DNA from: Laccaria trichodermophora
Lineage: Eukaryota; Basidiomycota; Agaricomycetes; Agaricales; Hydnangiaceae
Length of the DNA: 64,000 bases
Direction: 5' to 3'
NCBI GenBank assembly: GCA_018417955.1
Contig: JACTVC010000025.1
Location: 868,001 to 932,000, forward strand
Part shown: positions 44,841 to 55,413 of the stretch, one piece after another
Layout: every line of letters begins with the position of its first letter
Position numbering within the stretch: the first letter of the stretch is position 1
The notes under the pieces: model-generated
Told to the model about the DNA's origin: nothing
The model's input: the letters and a program-made list of their open reading frames with translations, nothing else
Databases searched by the model: none
Position numbers and translations under genes: made by a program

Positions 44841-45109
44841 AGAATTGGCCTTGAACGGGTGGGCAGATTGGCGGGATAGGACTCGGGGTGCTGGTTGTAC
44901 TCTGAAAGCAAGAGACATGGAATAGAAAAGGCTGCTGACTTCCCATCTCCGGTTGCAGTGCAACAGAGAATATCTTGTCCATCAAGGATAGCTGAAACGA
45001 GGCTGAGTTGAACCATATGCAGCCCGCTCGTCCACAGTGGTATAATCTTTTTGACAATGGTGTTGATGGTTTGTTGCCCTAGAGGGTCCTGCCAGCGGGG
45101 TTTGGCCAT
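44841..45109 (-). pseudogene. N-terminal fragment of a RecQ-like helicase
   Basis: Starts MAKPRWQDPLGQQTINTI (45109) and continues through GLHMVQLSLVSAILDGQD to motif I CCTATGDGKSAAF, then SYPANLPTRSRP, where homology stops at the junction with the DUF6589 fragment. The TATGDGKS Walker A is the form seen in transposon-linked RecQ proteins of mushrooms. Only the Q-motif and Walker A region remains, so no activity is possible. Confidence 0.75.
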
Positions 45110-45313
45110 ACTTTCGTGTTCATAACACGTTCGAAGTAATTCTAAAAGCCAAAAAGTCAATGTTCAGGATGCATAAAGGGAAGAATGTACTCAAAACGCA
45201 TCAGGGCATGAAGGGAGCAGACCAATATCAACGCGACGAGGTCGGACCGTGATTTCAAAGTCCGAAGATTACATAAACATTTCCTGACACGGTTTTTGGG
45301 GCGCGACAAACAA

Positions 45314-45365
45314 CAGACTTCATATATCGTGAACCAAGGTACGACTTCACATATATCGAAGTCTG
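45314..45365. repeat. 52-bp near-perfect palindrome
   Basis: Arms CAGACTTCATATATCGTGAA and TTCACATATATCGAAGTCTG are inverted copies with one small shift around a 12-bp loop. It sits just outside the right 54-bp repeat and could be a tiny foldback insertion or part of the element's terminus. Confidence 0.65.
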
Positions 45366-45388
45366 TCTAGGAGAGACTAGTGTGAAGC

Positions 45389-46028
45389 AACGCCGTGACC
45401 AAGCCGTGACAGGCCGTGACCTTCCTTGCTCTTTCCTTATCTACACCTCAACTACACCTTTCTGTTGCCTTTCTGACCGAGCGTCCTCAAACATCGCAAC
45501 CTCTCATAAGGAAATTGAAAGATATAGACTACTTCGTGGGCCGGTTTGAAGGTGAGTTGCACAGCGTGTTTTAAACGACTCATGCACGCACCTAGGTTCA
45601 CGCACCTAGATTCAAGATTGTAATTTAAATGTCAAAGATGACAAGGGCTCCGAAAATTGGCAGTCATTTTGCTATCAATCTTATCTCTCTTTTTAAGTAG
45701 ATCCCCTTCATGAAGTAGTATATGTTGATCTTACAGGTCATCCCAGAGGGGTGCTTAGGGCCTGCTATCTTACCATTTCATACACCTCCAATTTCACACG
45801 ACACAGCAAGGCGTCGGACTCGCAAAACTCACACTTTTTACCAAGCCCTCTACGACTTGGACCTGGTAACGAATACTATCGATTAATTCAAAGGTGAACA
45901 GCTGTATGGTACAACCTTGAAAATTTCTTCATTACCTCAAACAGCCTTTGTTCACAAGAAGTTGTTAATTTTAACGTACTAGTACATCATTCAAGGTGAG
46001 CGTCTCCCTACCAGCATACTCCTCAAAC
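45389..46028. other. no gene recognised
   Basis: Mixed composition, no long frames; nothing supported. Confidence 0.4.
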
Positions 46029-46590
46029 CTAGACTCGGAATCGACGCTGGCCTCTGATCGCAGGGGGGTTAAGAATGTGTCGCAAAAGGTGTTTCAACAA
46101 GTTGCCAGCATATGCATTTTCCCTCGGGAAATATCGACCACACCCTCTCGTGTACTCGCTCAATGCAGCTTCAGATTTGAATATTATGACACTCTCGCCG
46201 GAAGTGAAGGAATCGGTCAGGTCGACCAAATTGACGTGGGTACTTTCAACGATCTAAATGATTCCGTTTAGTAATCCGCCAATATGTAGATTCAAATGAA
46301 AATTTCGCGCACTGCACGGCAGCCTGCCAGCTCGTCAGGAATGGGATCCACACCCAATGAAGCACAGAGACCTTGCCAAGCGGTGAGGTCATCTGCGTCT
46401 GTCCCAAAATTAACGTTGAATTGTTTGACCAACGCATCCTTGAATGATTCGTGAGCTTCCTGGCGATTGGGGTCGTCCCTGGAGTCCCAGTCAAAGTAAT
46501 CGCAGAGGCGATAAAATTCGGAGCTCGCCGATGAGCTACAGTCGTAGACGAATGGAGGGTAGCTGCTGAAGAATTCCTGTAAGGGTCCGC
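46029..46590 (-). CDS. small fungal protein of unknown function, copy B
   Basis: Two exons are clear: about 46590-46313 (PLQEFFSSYPPF, YRLCDYFDWDSRDD, FNVNFGTDADDLTAWQGLC, DPIPDELAGC) and 46253-46029 (VESTHVNLVDLTDSF, LSEYTRGCGRYFPREN, NLLKHLLRHI). They are separated by a 59-bp intron. The first exon has no Met in frame, so the start exon is missing or further upstream. The gene is the homologue of the one at 47209-47796, with the same intron position. Mushroom genomes carry many copies of this family (recognised from recurring wording such as TDVNDL..W..LC, THVNLVDL, YFP(R/K)ENAYAG). Function unknown; possibly a pseudogene. Confidence 0.55.
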
Positions 46591-46599
46591 TCCCCCCTA

Positions 46600-47208
46600 T
46601 GCTTGACTTCGGTTTACGAGATCGCTATTGAAAAATATATCCATCAACCACTGCGTCGGGTTATTTTGAGGAGCTGGTTACCTTGGATGACTTCCTACCA
46701 GCAACGGACGCGATCCCCGTTGTATGCGAGAATTTGCAAGATGAGCCATAGGGGCATGTTTGACGCTGTGAATGATAACGGCATGTGCCACGCTGAGAGG
46801 GCATTATCGACAGGGCGCGACTCGGAGAGACGAATGGAATTCAATCTCTATGGGGTAGCATGCTTTATATCTTTCAGCTCACCTGACGTTATGTGGGTGC
46901 AAGTAAACCTAGCTTGTGACTCATGAATCTTCCCATGGAAGCAACATGGAAGCCTCCGACTCGTGAAGGTGAACATGTGTATGCTTTCTTTGGAACTATA
47001 AGCGCCCACGGAGGCCATCAAAGGCGTTCTAGAACTTGAAGCTTGAAACGTTATCATAGATATCAGTCATAATTAGATTCGAATTACTAGAAGCCTAGGA
47101 TTCCTCACAGAATACTGTATCGACATTCCAACAACATTCTCAACGTGGTTTTTTGTGAGCAATGCGTGACATCTCTGGCTGGGCGACTCGATGCACTAGT
47201 AATCATGT
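46600..47208. other. intergenic, no gene recognised
   Basis: Contains the upstream region of copy B; one plus-strand frame of 107 codons (46603-46926) shows no motif. Confidence 0.4.
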
Positions 47209-47796
47209 TTAAGCCGTCGAAATCCCCCGTAATAAATACTTCAAAAGATTCCCCGCGTTTTCATCTTTTTTAGGAAAGAACTTCTTGGTCGAGGTCGTGT
47301 ACTGACGCAACGAGTTGACTGTTGTGAAAGTTTTGACTTGCCGGCCCGTCGAAAGCGTGGCGACTAAATCGATAAGGTTTACGTGAGTTCGCCTAAGCGC
47401 CTGTCCAATATAATTTACCATCAGAAAGCGCCAGGGCCAATTCAGCACAATAGAGAGCAAACCTTGCGACAGCCAGTTATACTATCTGGAAGAGGATTGA
47501 TGCGGACACGAGCACACAATCCCTGCCAGACGTTCAGATCCTTCGTATCAGTACCAAAACCTGCATTGAATTCGAGAACGAGGGCGGTGCAGAACGCCTT
47601 GTATGCAGCTTCTTTTGTAGGGGTATTTTTCTTCCACTTGTATAACTTGGCCAGCCGTCCGAACTCTCTCGTTGGAGGAGCAGTATTGTTGTAGTCGAAA
47701 CCATCATATCTTGCGAAGAATGCTTGAAGTGGCGTCTGCTTGTGCATGGGACCAGAACCGTATCCCGAAAACGACAAGGCTTACCGGGGCAGCCAT
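47209..47796 (-). CDS. small fungal protein of unknown function, copy A
   Basis: Three exons: 47796-47785 (MAAP), 47738-47463 and 47400-47209, with introns GTAAGC..CACAAG and GTTTGC..GGACAG. They give about 159 residues. Sequence runs TPLQAFFARYDGFDYN, FGRLAKLYKWKKN, EFNAGFGTDTKDLNVWQGLC, THVNLIDLVATLSTG, YTTSTKKFFPKKDENAG, NLLKYLLRGI. It resembles copy B throughout and shares an intron position, so the two are a tandem duplication about 1.2 kb apart. No signal peptide or membrane segment. Function unknown. This copy looks intact. Confidence 0.68.
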
Positions 47797-49769
47797 TTGT
47801 TTGATAAACCCGTGGTCTAGCTGATCGATGACGAAGGGGGAATTTGAGGTCTTTCACTCCTTGTTTGCTCTCCGTCTGTTTTATATGATGATGTTTTCTT
47901 ATCGCGTTGTGACGCTGAAAGTTTGTTCTTTTTACAGCACGCTTTCTAGCCGCACGTTGAGCACGCGTTCGATCGAAGCCCTATGACTCATATTATTCAT
48001 ATCTTGCGTTGAATAGGTGGCCATTCCGACGGAAGAGAAGTCAGGCATTGAGACGTGTGTGGGAGTCAACATCCCGATTCCCCGAACACGACTGCCCCAT
48101 GATGATCTGGGTCTATTCGAGCAGGAATCTATCGGATCGTTTCGTACGTGTGGATAGCGCAGAGTGGAGATTGCCGAGTGGTCGTGAGCCTTATGACGAT
48201 GGTGCAGGGTCAGGAGGCACAACAGCTGTTAGTTCTAAGTGCCCGTGATTAAGCTGGGGCCAACAGCCAGAGCCTTAAGAGAGCAACAAGATCAGAAGAA
48301 AAGAACAGGAAGAATCCGGATTGAAATAGCTTGGCCACATTCGTAGTGAAAGTCACATCATGGCCGAGGTTTATCCTGACGCTGGTGCGATGATAGGTTG
48401 TTGCGGAGATACTCAGCGTCACGGTCGCGCTGAAGCGAGTCGAGGCTTTCGTAAATGCTTGCAACGTTGCTGTGGTTGAATTAACTTCGCCAAAGTTAGT
48501 TAACTCACCAAGAGTCGCGCCCGGGCCAGTAGATGCAAATGAGACCTCCATTAGGTCACGGTGTTATTGAGCGCTATGAATTTTTCTGCGAGGGTGGAAT
48601 CCGAAACAGCGTAAACCCTGTAAACGTAATTGTCGGGAAATTTGAAGACGCGGTCAAGCCAGCCACGCTGGATGGGGAAGACTTCGCGTTCGCGGCTATA
48701 ACAAGAAACCCAGCATTGGTGTCCAGGGTAACAGGCGGAAAACGAAGAACTCGAGGAGTCCGGGCCTGAGTAACCAGTACCGTGGTTTCGCGGCGAGTCA
48801 GGGTTCGGTGCGTGAGGCCTAACTTTAAGGCGCCAACAATAGAGGGCATGAGAACGGCCCTCAGCCACGGGATAAATTCCCCCTCCGACGATTTGTCCAT
48901 TGGGTCCGTAATACTAATCGAAGCGGATTTGAGCGAAGAAGAAAAGCTTGGAGAGTTGTGGAGAAGATCCCCACTGCGGGGTTACGGTGTTACTGAGCCG
49001 TAAAGACGGAGTTCGTAGCGGCCCGTGCATAAACCCAGCAAATGAACCAGTAATTGTATTTTTCAGCGCGGAGCAAAAAGGGCCCGGGGTGAACACTGAA
49101 GAGGCCATCAAGCCAACTTCACGATGAATGGGGGGAGCCTTTGCAATCTCAACAAAAGACCCTAGCATTGCAGGGTAAACGAAGAACCTGGACGGTGAAG
49201 ACGAGCACGAGTAAACAGCACCGTGGTTTCACAAAGATTCAAGGTCGAGGCCAATTCGAGGCCTAACTCGCAGGCGCCACCAATAGAGGAGATGAGACCC
49301 TCAGCCACGCTGGAAGTGGCTTCTCCGACGATTTGGCCATTGGGTGGATCCGCACTCGAAACGAGGTTTGGCGCAGAGGCTCTGAAGAGTCTGAAAACGG
49401 GTGAAGAAAAAGTTCAATATGACAGGATTACGTACAACGCCACGTGTTGTGACATCCCGCGACGCTTCAAGTTGTGCAAAGGCGTTGAAGATAATAATAT
49501 TGAGGATCTGAAGGGATTGGATTCTGGTGTAGGAGTACGTATACACATTAGAAGGGAGTAGATTACATGTAAAGTGTTCGTTTCTAGTATGGGGTGGTTT
49601 ATAATAAGTAATAAGAGTACAACAGTCTTTGGTCGCCCAGCCTGTAGTTCATGATCTTAACAGAAGCGCCAGCGCCGAAGGAACAAAATACATGCGCCGG
49701 AAAAGACTGACACCAGGAGATCTGTCTCGGAGCACCAAAAGATCCAGCCAAGCGTCGAGCGTCGATCAA
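47797..49769. repeat. degenerate region with a tandem repeat of about 0.4 kb
   Basis: Segments 48555-48905 and 48975-49345 are diverged tandem copies (shared words: CACGGTGTTA.TGAG, CGAGGCCTAACT, CCAATAGAGG, TCCGACGATTTG.CCATTGGGT). On the minus strand each copy has fragments like DP..GQIVGEA..S..EGLISSIGGAC and FPTITFTGFTLFR, so this is probably the remains of a repeated-domain protein that I cannot name. Stops break every frame. Confidence 0.45.
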
Positions 49770-50811
49770 TCACAAAGCCATAGAAATCCCAACGACCGCC
49801 GGCCATAGTACAATCGCAGTCCTAAACCCAAGCGACTCCAGATCACTTCGTACCGCAGCACTGTAAGGCAACCTCGAAGTCCCAGAACCTGATCCAGATC
49901 CCGAAATCGTGTTCGGCGTTGGTGTGGGTGTGGGTGCGGGAGATCCGACTTCGCCTTTACCCAGAGGGGGAGCGATGATAGTTGATACTGCTGGTGGTGG
50001 TCCGCTCGTGCTTGAGTTTGTGTCGGTGGAATTTGAGTCTGGTTGGGGGTTGGGGCCCGGAGAGTTGGGATCTGTGATAGTTGGGTCGCTTGGGTCTTGA
50101 GGGTCGTTAGTGTTTGAGTCGGGTGTAGTATTGGGATCTTGAGTGCCTCCATCGCCGTTGTCGGCGGAAGGATCGTCTTCTTCTTCCGCGGTTAATGGGT
50201 ATACGGGGTCTCCGGTGCCGCCTAGGATGGAAAAGTCTGCGGTGTAGATTATAGAGGGGGGTGAGGTGGTTATGAAGCGGAGATTGCTGAGGGAGAGAAG
50301 GTGAGTGATAGAATGTAGAATGAGTGCGGAGGAAGGGAGAGAACGTACAAAGACAAGGCGTTTGATGGGACGTCGGCGGGGATGAAGCATGTTGTGCTGC
50401 CTGCGGTGGCGGGTACGTTCTTCGCCAGCGTCGAGACGTACGTCTGTGGGTGATAACAGTCGTAAGGATATATTCCGATACACGAGAGCGGTTTCTCTAA
50501 CAAGAAACATCCTGCAGGGCCGCTGATGACGACCCTCACAGCCCCAATACGCCTCGCCAACACACGCCCAGCGCCAATGCACGAAAATTAAACGCACTCA
50601 CATCGTGATTGGTATACAAATCAATCCGCACCGTGCCCATCTTCTTTAACAGCGGCTTCCCGCCGCCCTCGATCCACATAATCCTGGCCGCCTTGCCAGC
50701 AAGGTACACGGTGTTCTTGATAGGGCGAGTTGGGTATAAAGACGCTTGGACGTAGGAAGGTAGGATCAGAAAGGCAGCGATGTTGTAGAAGAGTCCCATT
50801 TTCATGTTCAT
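49770..50811 (-). CDS. Kre9/Knh1-like GPI-anchored Ser/Thr-rich wall protein
   Basis: Three exons, 50811-50602, 50443-50349 and 50286-49770, with introns GTGAGT..CCACAG and GTACGT..CCTCAG, give about 273 residues. A signal peptide (MNMKMGLFYNIAAFLIL..VQA) is followed by the Kre9/Knh1 N-terminal domain: SLYPTRPIKNTVYLAG, ARIMWIEGG, VRIDLYTNHD, YVSTLAKNVPAT, then IIYTADFSILGG. A Ser/Thr/Pro/Asn/Asp-rich linker (about residues 130-245) precedes a C-terminal hydrophobic tail (FRTAIVLWPAVVGISMAL), typical of GPI anchoring. Such proteins are thought to sit on the cell surface and act in beta-1,6-glucan or wall organisation. An alternative start 6 bp downstream keeps the signal peptide. Confidence 0.83.
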
Positions 50812-50904
50812 CGTGATTCTCGAGAGTTCTGTTCTTGTGGTGATGATCTTAAGGAAAAGCCTAGCCAAGTAAGTACCAGTAGTTCGTTGAGGAGCTTCCA
50901 GAGC

Positions 50905-51513
50905 CTGATACTATCCGAGGCGAGTGCGGCTGTAAATTCGTCGTCAGAATGAAAAGAAGAGATGCGGCTGTGACTGCTTGTTTATTCTGGTTTATATCCG
51001 TTTTTGAAAACGCCTCGAGTCGTCGCTGCGACGAGTGGTGATGGCGCCCGAAGGTAAGAATTGCATGACTTGCTCAGATAGATCAAAGTGAGTCGCCATC
51101 AAGGTGATTCCGGAAATATTGCATACTTACAGCGCCCAACGGGACAGGTGACAATGTTGGGCTGTGCTAAGTGAGCGCATGCACCTGAAACAAGGATGTA
51201 TCGGGCACCTGAGCAAAGCGTCGCACATATCCTAGGACGAATGAATCATTTTTGCTTGTTGTTTGTGTATCTGACAGATACCGAGGACAGATCCTTTATT
51301 TCAATTCAATTGAAGAATTTGTTTACAATATCTGTCTTCAGTTCAAACAATAAGCAAAAATTATTTGTTCGTTGAATGATCTGTCAATGAATTTGCTCAA
51401 GTGCCCGATTGTCCACTGTTTAAGGTGATGGTGTGCCCCGGCAAAATGCGAACGATACATCATGATCAAGGTTCTCGCTTCTTTCCTTTTCCCCCATCTG
51501 CGACACTTCCAAC
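50905..51513 (+). promoter_or_regulatory. upstream region of NB-ARC gene 1, shared with gene 2
   Basis: 50905-51180 is repeated at about 58655-58890 with about 90% identity, so the upstream region was duplicated along with the gene. The last 80 bp before the ATG (from GTGCCCCGGCAAAATGCG at 51433) are identical to those of gene 2. A 210-bp MITE lies in between (51200-51409), absent from gene 2. Confidence 0.6.
51200..51409. mobile_element. 210-bp foldback MITE in the NB-ARC gene 1 promoter
   Basis: ATCGGGCACCTGAGCAAA at 51200-51217 is inverted at 51392-51409 with one mismatch. A second inner pair (TTTTTGCTTGTTGTTTG versus its reverse complement near 51345-51362) makes a long foldback. The matching position in gene 2 lacks it. 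No clear target duplication. Confidence 0.65.
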
Positions 51514-54500
51514 ATGAGTGAAAAACATGTCCTCCAAGGTGCCCAGAATGTCGTTATAAGAGGCGGCACATTCATGGCTGCCGACACTGTAAGTGAAGCT
51601 CTCTGATACCTCGCATCACAAGCTAATCAATTCGCATTTCGCACAGATCAACTACAACACTAGCACTGGCAACAGAATGACATCCGATGCAGCGATTCCT
51701 GTGAAACAAAACTCGAGTATTCGATTCATAGGACGGAGCGATATTCTCGTAAAACTGACAGAACATTTTACTTCCGAAAGCAACGATAAACTCCGCCGTC
51801 GAAAGTTCTTTTTGTTGTATGGTATGGGGGGTATTGGGAAGACTCAGATTTGTTTGAGGTTTGTTGAAGACATGTCTGACTAGTAAGTACTCCACCATAC
51901 TATCTACTCAGGTTTCTGATTGCCAATCGGTCTCCAGCTTTTCCCATCTTTTCTGGATTGATGCATCTTCAATTGGTACAATCACACAGGGACTGAAGGG
52001 TATCTGCAACCTTCCTGAGGCTCAGCCTTCTGCACTGGATGGTTCACCTCAATCTGCTTTATGGTGGATCAGCTCTCTGGGAGATAACTATGTGATGGTC
52101 TTTGATAATGCCGATAATCTGACACCTGAGGAACTTGAGCAATATTTTCCATCTGGGTTAGGGGGGAATATTCTGATAACTAGTCGCAACTCTGGTCTAA
52201 AACATTTGACTTTACATGAGAATTCTCTTGAGGTGAAAGAGATGGAAGAAAATGATGCCATCTCTTTATTTCTAAAGGCTGCTGGTCTGGATGAGTCTCA
52301 GGAAGATCTACAAGCAGAGGCCTCCAAAATAGTGAATGAGCTCTTTTGCATTCCTCTGGCTATTGATCAGGCTGGAGCTTTTATTGCTTTTGGGGACACA
52401 GACATCAGAGACTATCTTGCTGAATATTCTCAATACAGAAAAAGATTATTATCTTACCCAGCTTTCAAAGGGGCATCTAAATATAACAGATCTGTGTATG
52501 GGACTTGGGAGCTATCATTTGAAGAAATTCAGGAAAGAGCTAAAAGTAATCATTCTGAAAGAGCTGAGGCAGCTAAGAGTGCAATATTATTGCTGGCAAT
52601 GTTTGCCTTCTTTCATTTTGATGGTATTACTGAAGAAATCTTTTCTTATGCTGCTACTCAAGAGCATGAGGAATGTGGAGATGATGAGCAGCAGCCTGCA
52701 TTACCTCTTGCAAGCTCTATAATAGACCACACACTGCTTCAACTTCATGACACAGGAAAATGGGATAATTTTATCTTCAAAGAGGGAATTCGAGTATTAC
52801 TGTCTTTTAGCCTGATCAGACTCATTTCATTGAAAGGCATCTATGCCATGCATCCACTTGTTCATGCATGGGGAAGAGACAGAATGTCCTCAGAAGATAA
52901 ACAGAAATACTGTTTGATGGCATATGTAATGTTAGCTTGCTCTCTGCCAGATGACTTCAGTAAACAGCCATATCAGTTCAGAAGGATTTTGGTCACTCAT
53001 TTGAGAGCCAATATAATGCACAATGTAATAGCAAAGAGGGAAGTGGTTGATAATTACTTTGATGATGCTCATGAAAAGTTTGGACAATTGTTGAGGGAAC
53101 AGGGGTATAATAGTGAGGCAGAGAAGTTCCAAATCCAAGTATTGGATGTGAGAACCAGAACTCTTGGAGAGGCACACACAGATGCAATCAGAGCCATGGG
53201 TGATCTTGCAGTCACATACAAAAATCTAGGAAAATATGCAGATGCAGGGAAGCTTGAAGCTGAAGTTTTAGATATGAGAAACATACTATTTGGAGAGGAG
53301 CACCCAAATACAATCACTGCCATGAGTAATCTTGCAGCTACATACATCATTCTGGGAAAATATGCAGATGCAGAGGAGCTACAAATCAAAGTTGTAGACC
53401 TAAGAAACAGATATCTTGGAAAAGAACAGCCAGATACAATCTCAGCCATGGGTAATCTTGCAGGTACATATGGGAGTCAAGGAAAATATGCAGATGCGGA
53501 GAAGCTCCAAATACAAGTTCTGGATATGTCAAACAAATTTCTTGGAGAGGAACATCCAGATACAATTACTGCCATGAGTAATCTTGCCATCACATATGAG
53601 AGTCAAGGAAAATATGCAGATGCAGAAAAACTCAAAGTTGAAGTTCTAAGTATGAGAAACAGATTTCTTGGAGAAGATCATCCAGATACAATCACTGCCA
53701 TGAGTAGCCTTGCTGTTATATATCGGAGGCTAGGACAATATTCAAATGCAGAGAAGCTCCAAATAAAAGTTCTGGACATGAGAAACAGACTTCTGGGAGA
53801 AGAACACCCAGATACAATCTCAGCCATGGGTAACCTTGTGAATACATATGAGAGTCTAGGAAAATATGCAGATGCAGGGAAGCTCAAAATTGAAGTTTTA
53901 GAAATGAAAAACATACTACTTGGGGAAGAGCACCCAGCTACAATCAATGCTATGGCTAATCTTGCAAATACATATGAGAGTCTAGGAAAATTTGCAGATG
54001 CAGAGAAGCTCAAAATCCAAGTTCTGGACATGAGAAACATACTACTTGGCCAAGACCATCCAGATACAATCTCATCCATGGGTAATCTTGCAGCTACGTA
54101 TGAGAGTTTAGAAAAATATGAATATGCAGAAAAGCTCAAAATCCAAGTTCTGGATATGAGAAACAGAGTTCTTGGAGGAGAACATCCAGATACGATTAGT
54201 GCCATGAGTAGCCTTGCAATTACATATAAGAGTCTAGGAAGATATGCAGATGCAGAGAAGCTTGAGATACAAGTTCTAGACATGAGAAGCGGATTTTTTG
54301 GGGAAGAACACCCTGATACAATAGATGTGATGGAAAATCTTGCAATAACCTTTTACCATCTACAAAAATACACAGATGCAGCTAGGCTGGAAGTCCAAGT
54401 TGTAGATGCATGGAAGAAGATTTTTGGAGAAGAACATCCACAAACAGTCAAGGCAGTGGCCATACTTGCAGAAATTAATAGATCTCAAGCCAACACAAAT

Positions 54501-54578
54501 ACTTCAGAAACTGAATTGAAGAAAAAATGTGAGTCTCATTTACATACTCTGAAGTCTAGTTCATTCACATATTCATAA
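51514..54578 (+). CDS. NB-ARC/TPR NLR-like protein 1
   Basis: Exons 51514-51588, 51647-51882 and 51938-54578 give 983 residues. The N-terminus (MSEKHVLQGAQNVVIRGGTF) is a short motif of the kind that heads many mushroom NLR-like proteins. NB-ARC: GMGGIGKT (about residue 89), YVMVFDNAD, NILITSRNS, CIPLAIDQAG, and MHPLVHAW in place of plant MHD. Then come 11 TPR units of 42 residues, each of the type GKYADAEKL.I.VLDMRN..LGEEHPDTI.AM.NLA.TY (residue about 525 to the end). Such ATPase-switch receptors are thought to act in the cytoplasm in recognition of non-self and programmed cell death. The TPRs would sense ligand. A GTGAGT at 54529 could splice the last residues differently. Intact. Confidence 0.9.
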
Positions 54579-54799
54579 TATTAGCTCACCATCTTTCCAA
54601 AATTGCAAGTAAAATTTCCAAAATATTGAAGAGAAAGGTATTTTGATATTGCAACATCTCTCAAATTATGAATTCTTATTTGGGTTTCCAGTAGGATGTA
54701 AAGTAGATCTGACCCACATTGTCCCAAAATTCATCTTTTAATGAAGGAATTCTGTTGGTTCAGCAAAAGAACAGTTATCATGTAGTATCTTCTTGGATT
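54579..54799. other. 3' flank of NB-ARC gene 1
   Basis: Similar to the gene 2 flank up to about 54717, then unique; probably contains the transcript end. Confidence 0.45.
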
Positions 54800-55283
54800 T
54801 ACTGTGGTATTTCAACTGACTGTTCAGCCAATGTGATGTGTGATGGCCTCAAACAGTTGGGAGGCATGTTCGAAATCAGGATCACTGTGTGACATAGCAA
54901 TGAAAGTGTTCAGCCAGCCACAAGTGTTTGTTGAGCAGTTGATATGGCATCTGGCCACAACCTTCTTGCCTCCTCCACAACCTCTCACCCAGTGCAACAC
55001 TCTCCTGATTGTGGCCAAAAAAGTTCTAGATTCCTATAATTTGACATTTATATCTTGTTTGGATGCCTATAGAAGTTGGGTAAAAGCATATTTAGTGGAT
55101 GGTATATAGTTTTGTAATATTTGTATGCTGCGCAGCAGAGAAAAATGAGTTTTTTTTTTTTCCTTTTTAGGGTAAAATGTCACCCTATTCAACCTTCCAA
55201 GTGACCCATGACAAGCGCCAGATCTGTTCAATTCATAGGCCGATGTGACAAGTGACCAAACAGTTGGTCGAAATACCACAGTA
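54800..55283. mobile_element. Tc1/mariner-type MITE, family A copy 2
   Basis: 484 bp with TA at both ends, starting CTGTGGTATTTCAACTGAC and ending GGTCGAAATACCACAG. It aligns with 16507-16891 and keeps about 100 bp (55000-55100) that copy 1 lacks. Confidence 0.85.
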
Positions 55284-55413
55284 TATCAAAGTTAAGATGT
55301 TTTGTGTCATTGACCAGTTGATAACTGTCCTATTATCATCTTTGGAATTTTTTTGCAGCACTGCTGAGGGCTTTGTGTCTGCATATGTAAGTATTGTCTA
55401 GATTGCATCCATA

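Larger units (their letters stand above)
43591..45377. mobile_element. internally deleted DUF6589/RecQ element with 54-bp inverted repeats
   Basis: Inverted repeats at 43605-43658 and 45253-45306 (TCGCGCCCCAAAAACCG..GACTTTGAAA) match at 53 of 54 positions. Between them a DUF6589 N-terminal fragment (+) and a RecQ N-terminal fragment (-) meet head-on at about 44840. The 11-bp word TAGTGTGAAGC occurs in direct orientation at 43580-43590 and 45378-45388 and is a candidate target duplication. The gene order and orientation are the same as in the larger element at 17-26 kb, so I read this as a deletion derivative of the same family. Confidence 0.68.

Noticed and set aside
53678..54283. Minus-strand 201-codon frame
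   Set aside because: It is the antisense shadow of the TPR repeats of the NB-ARC gene; its apparent repeats follow the TPR period.
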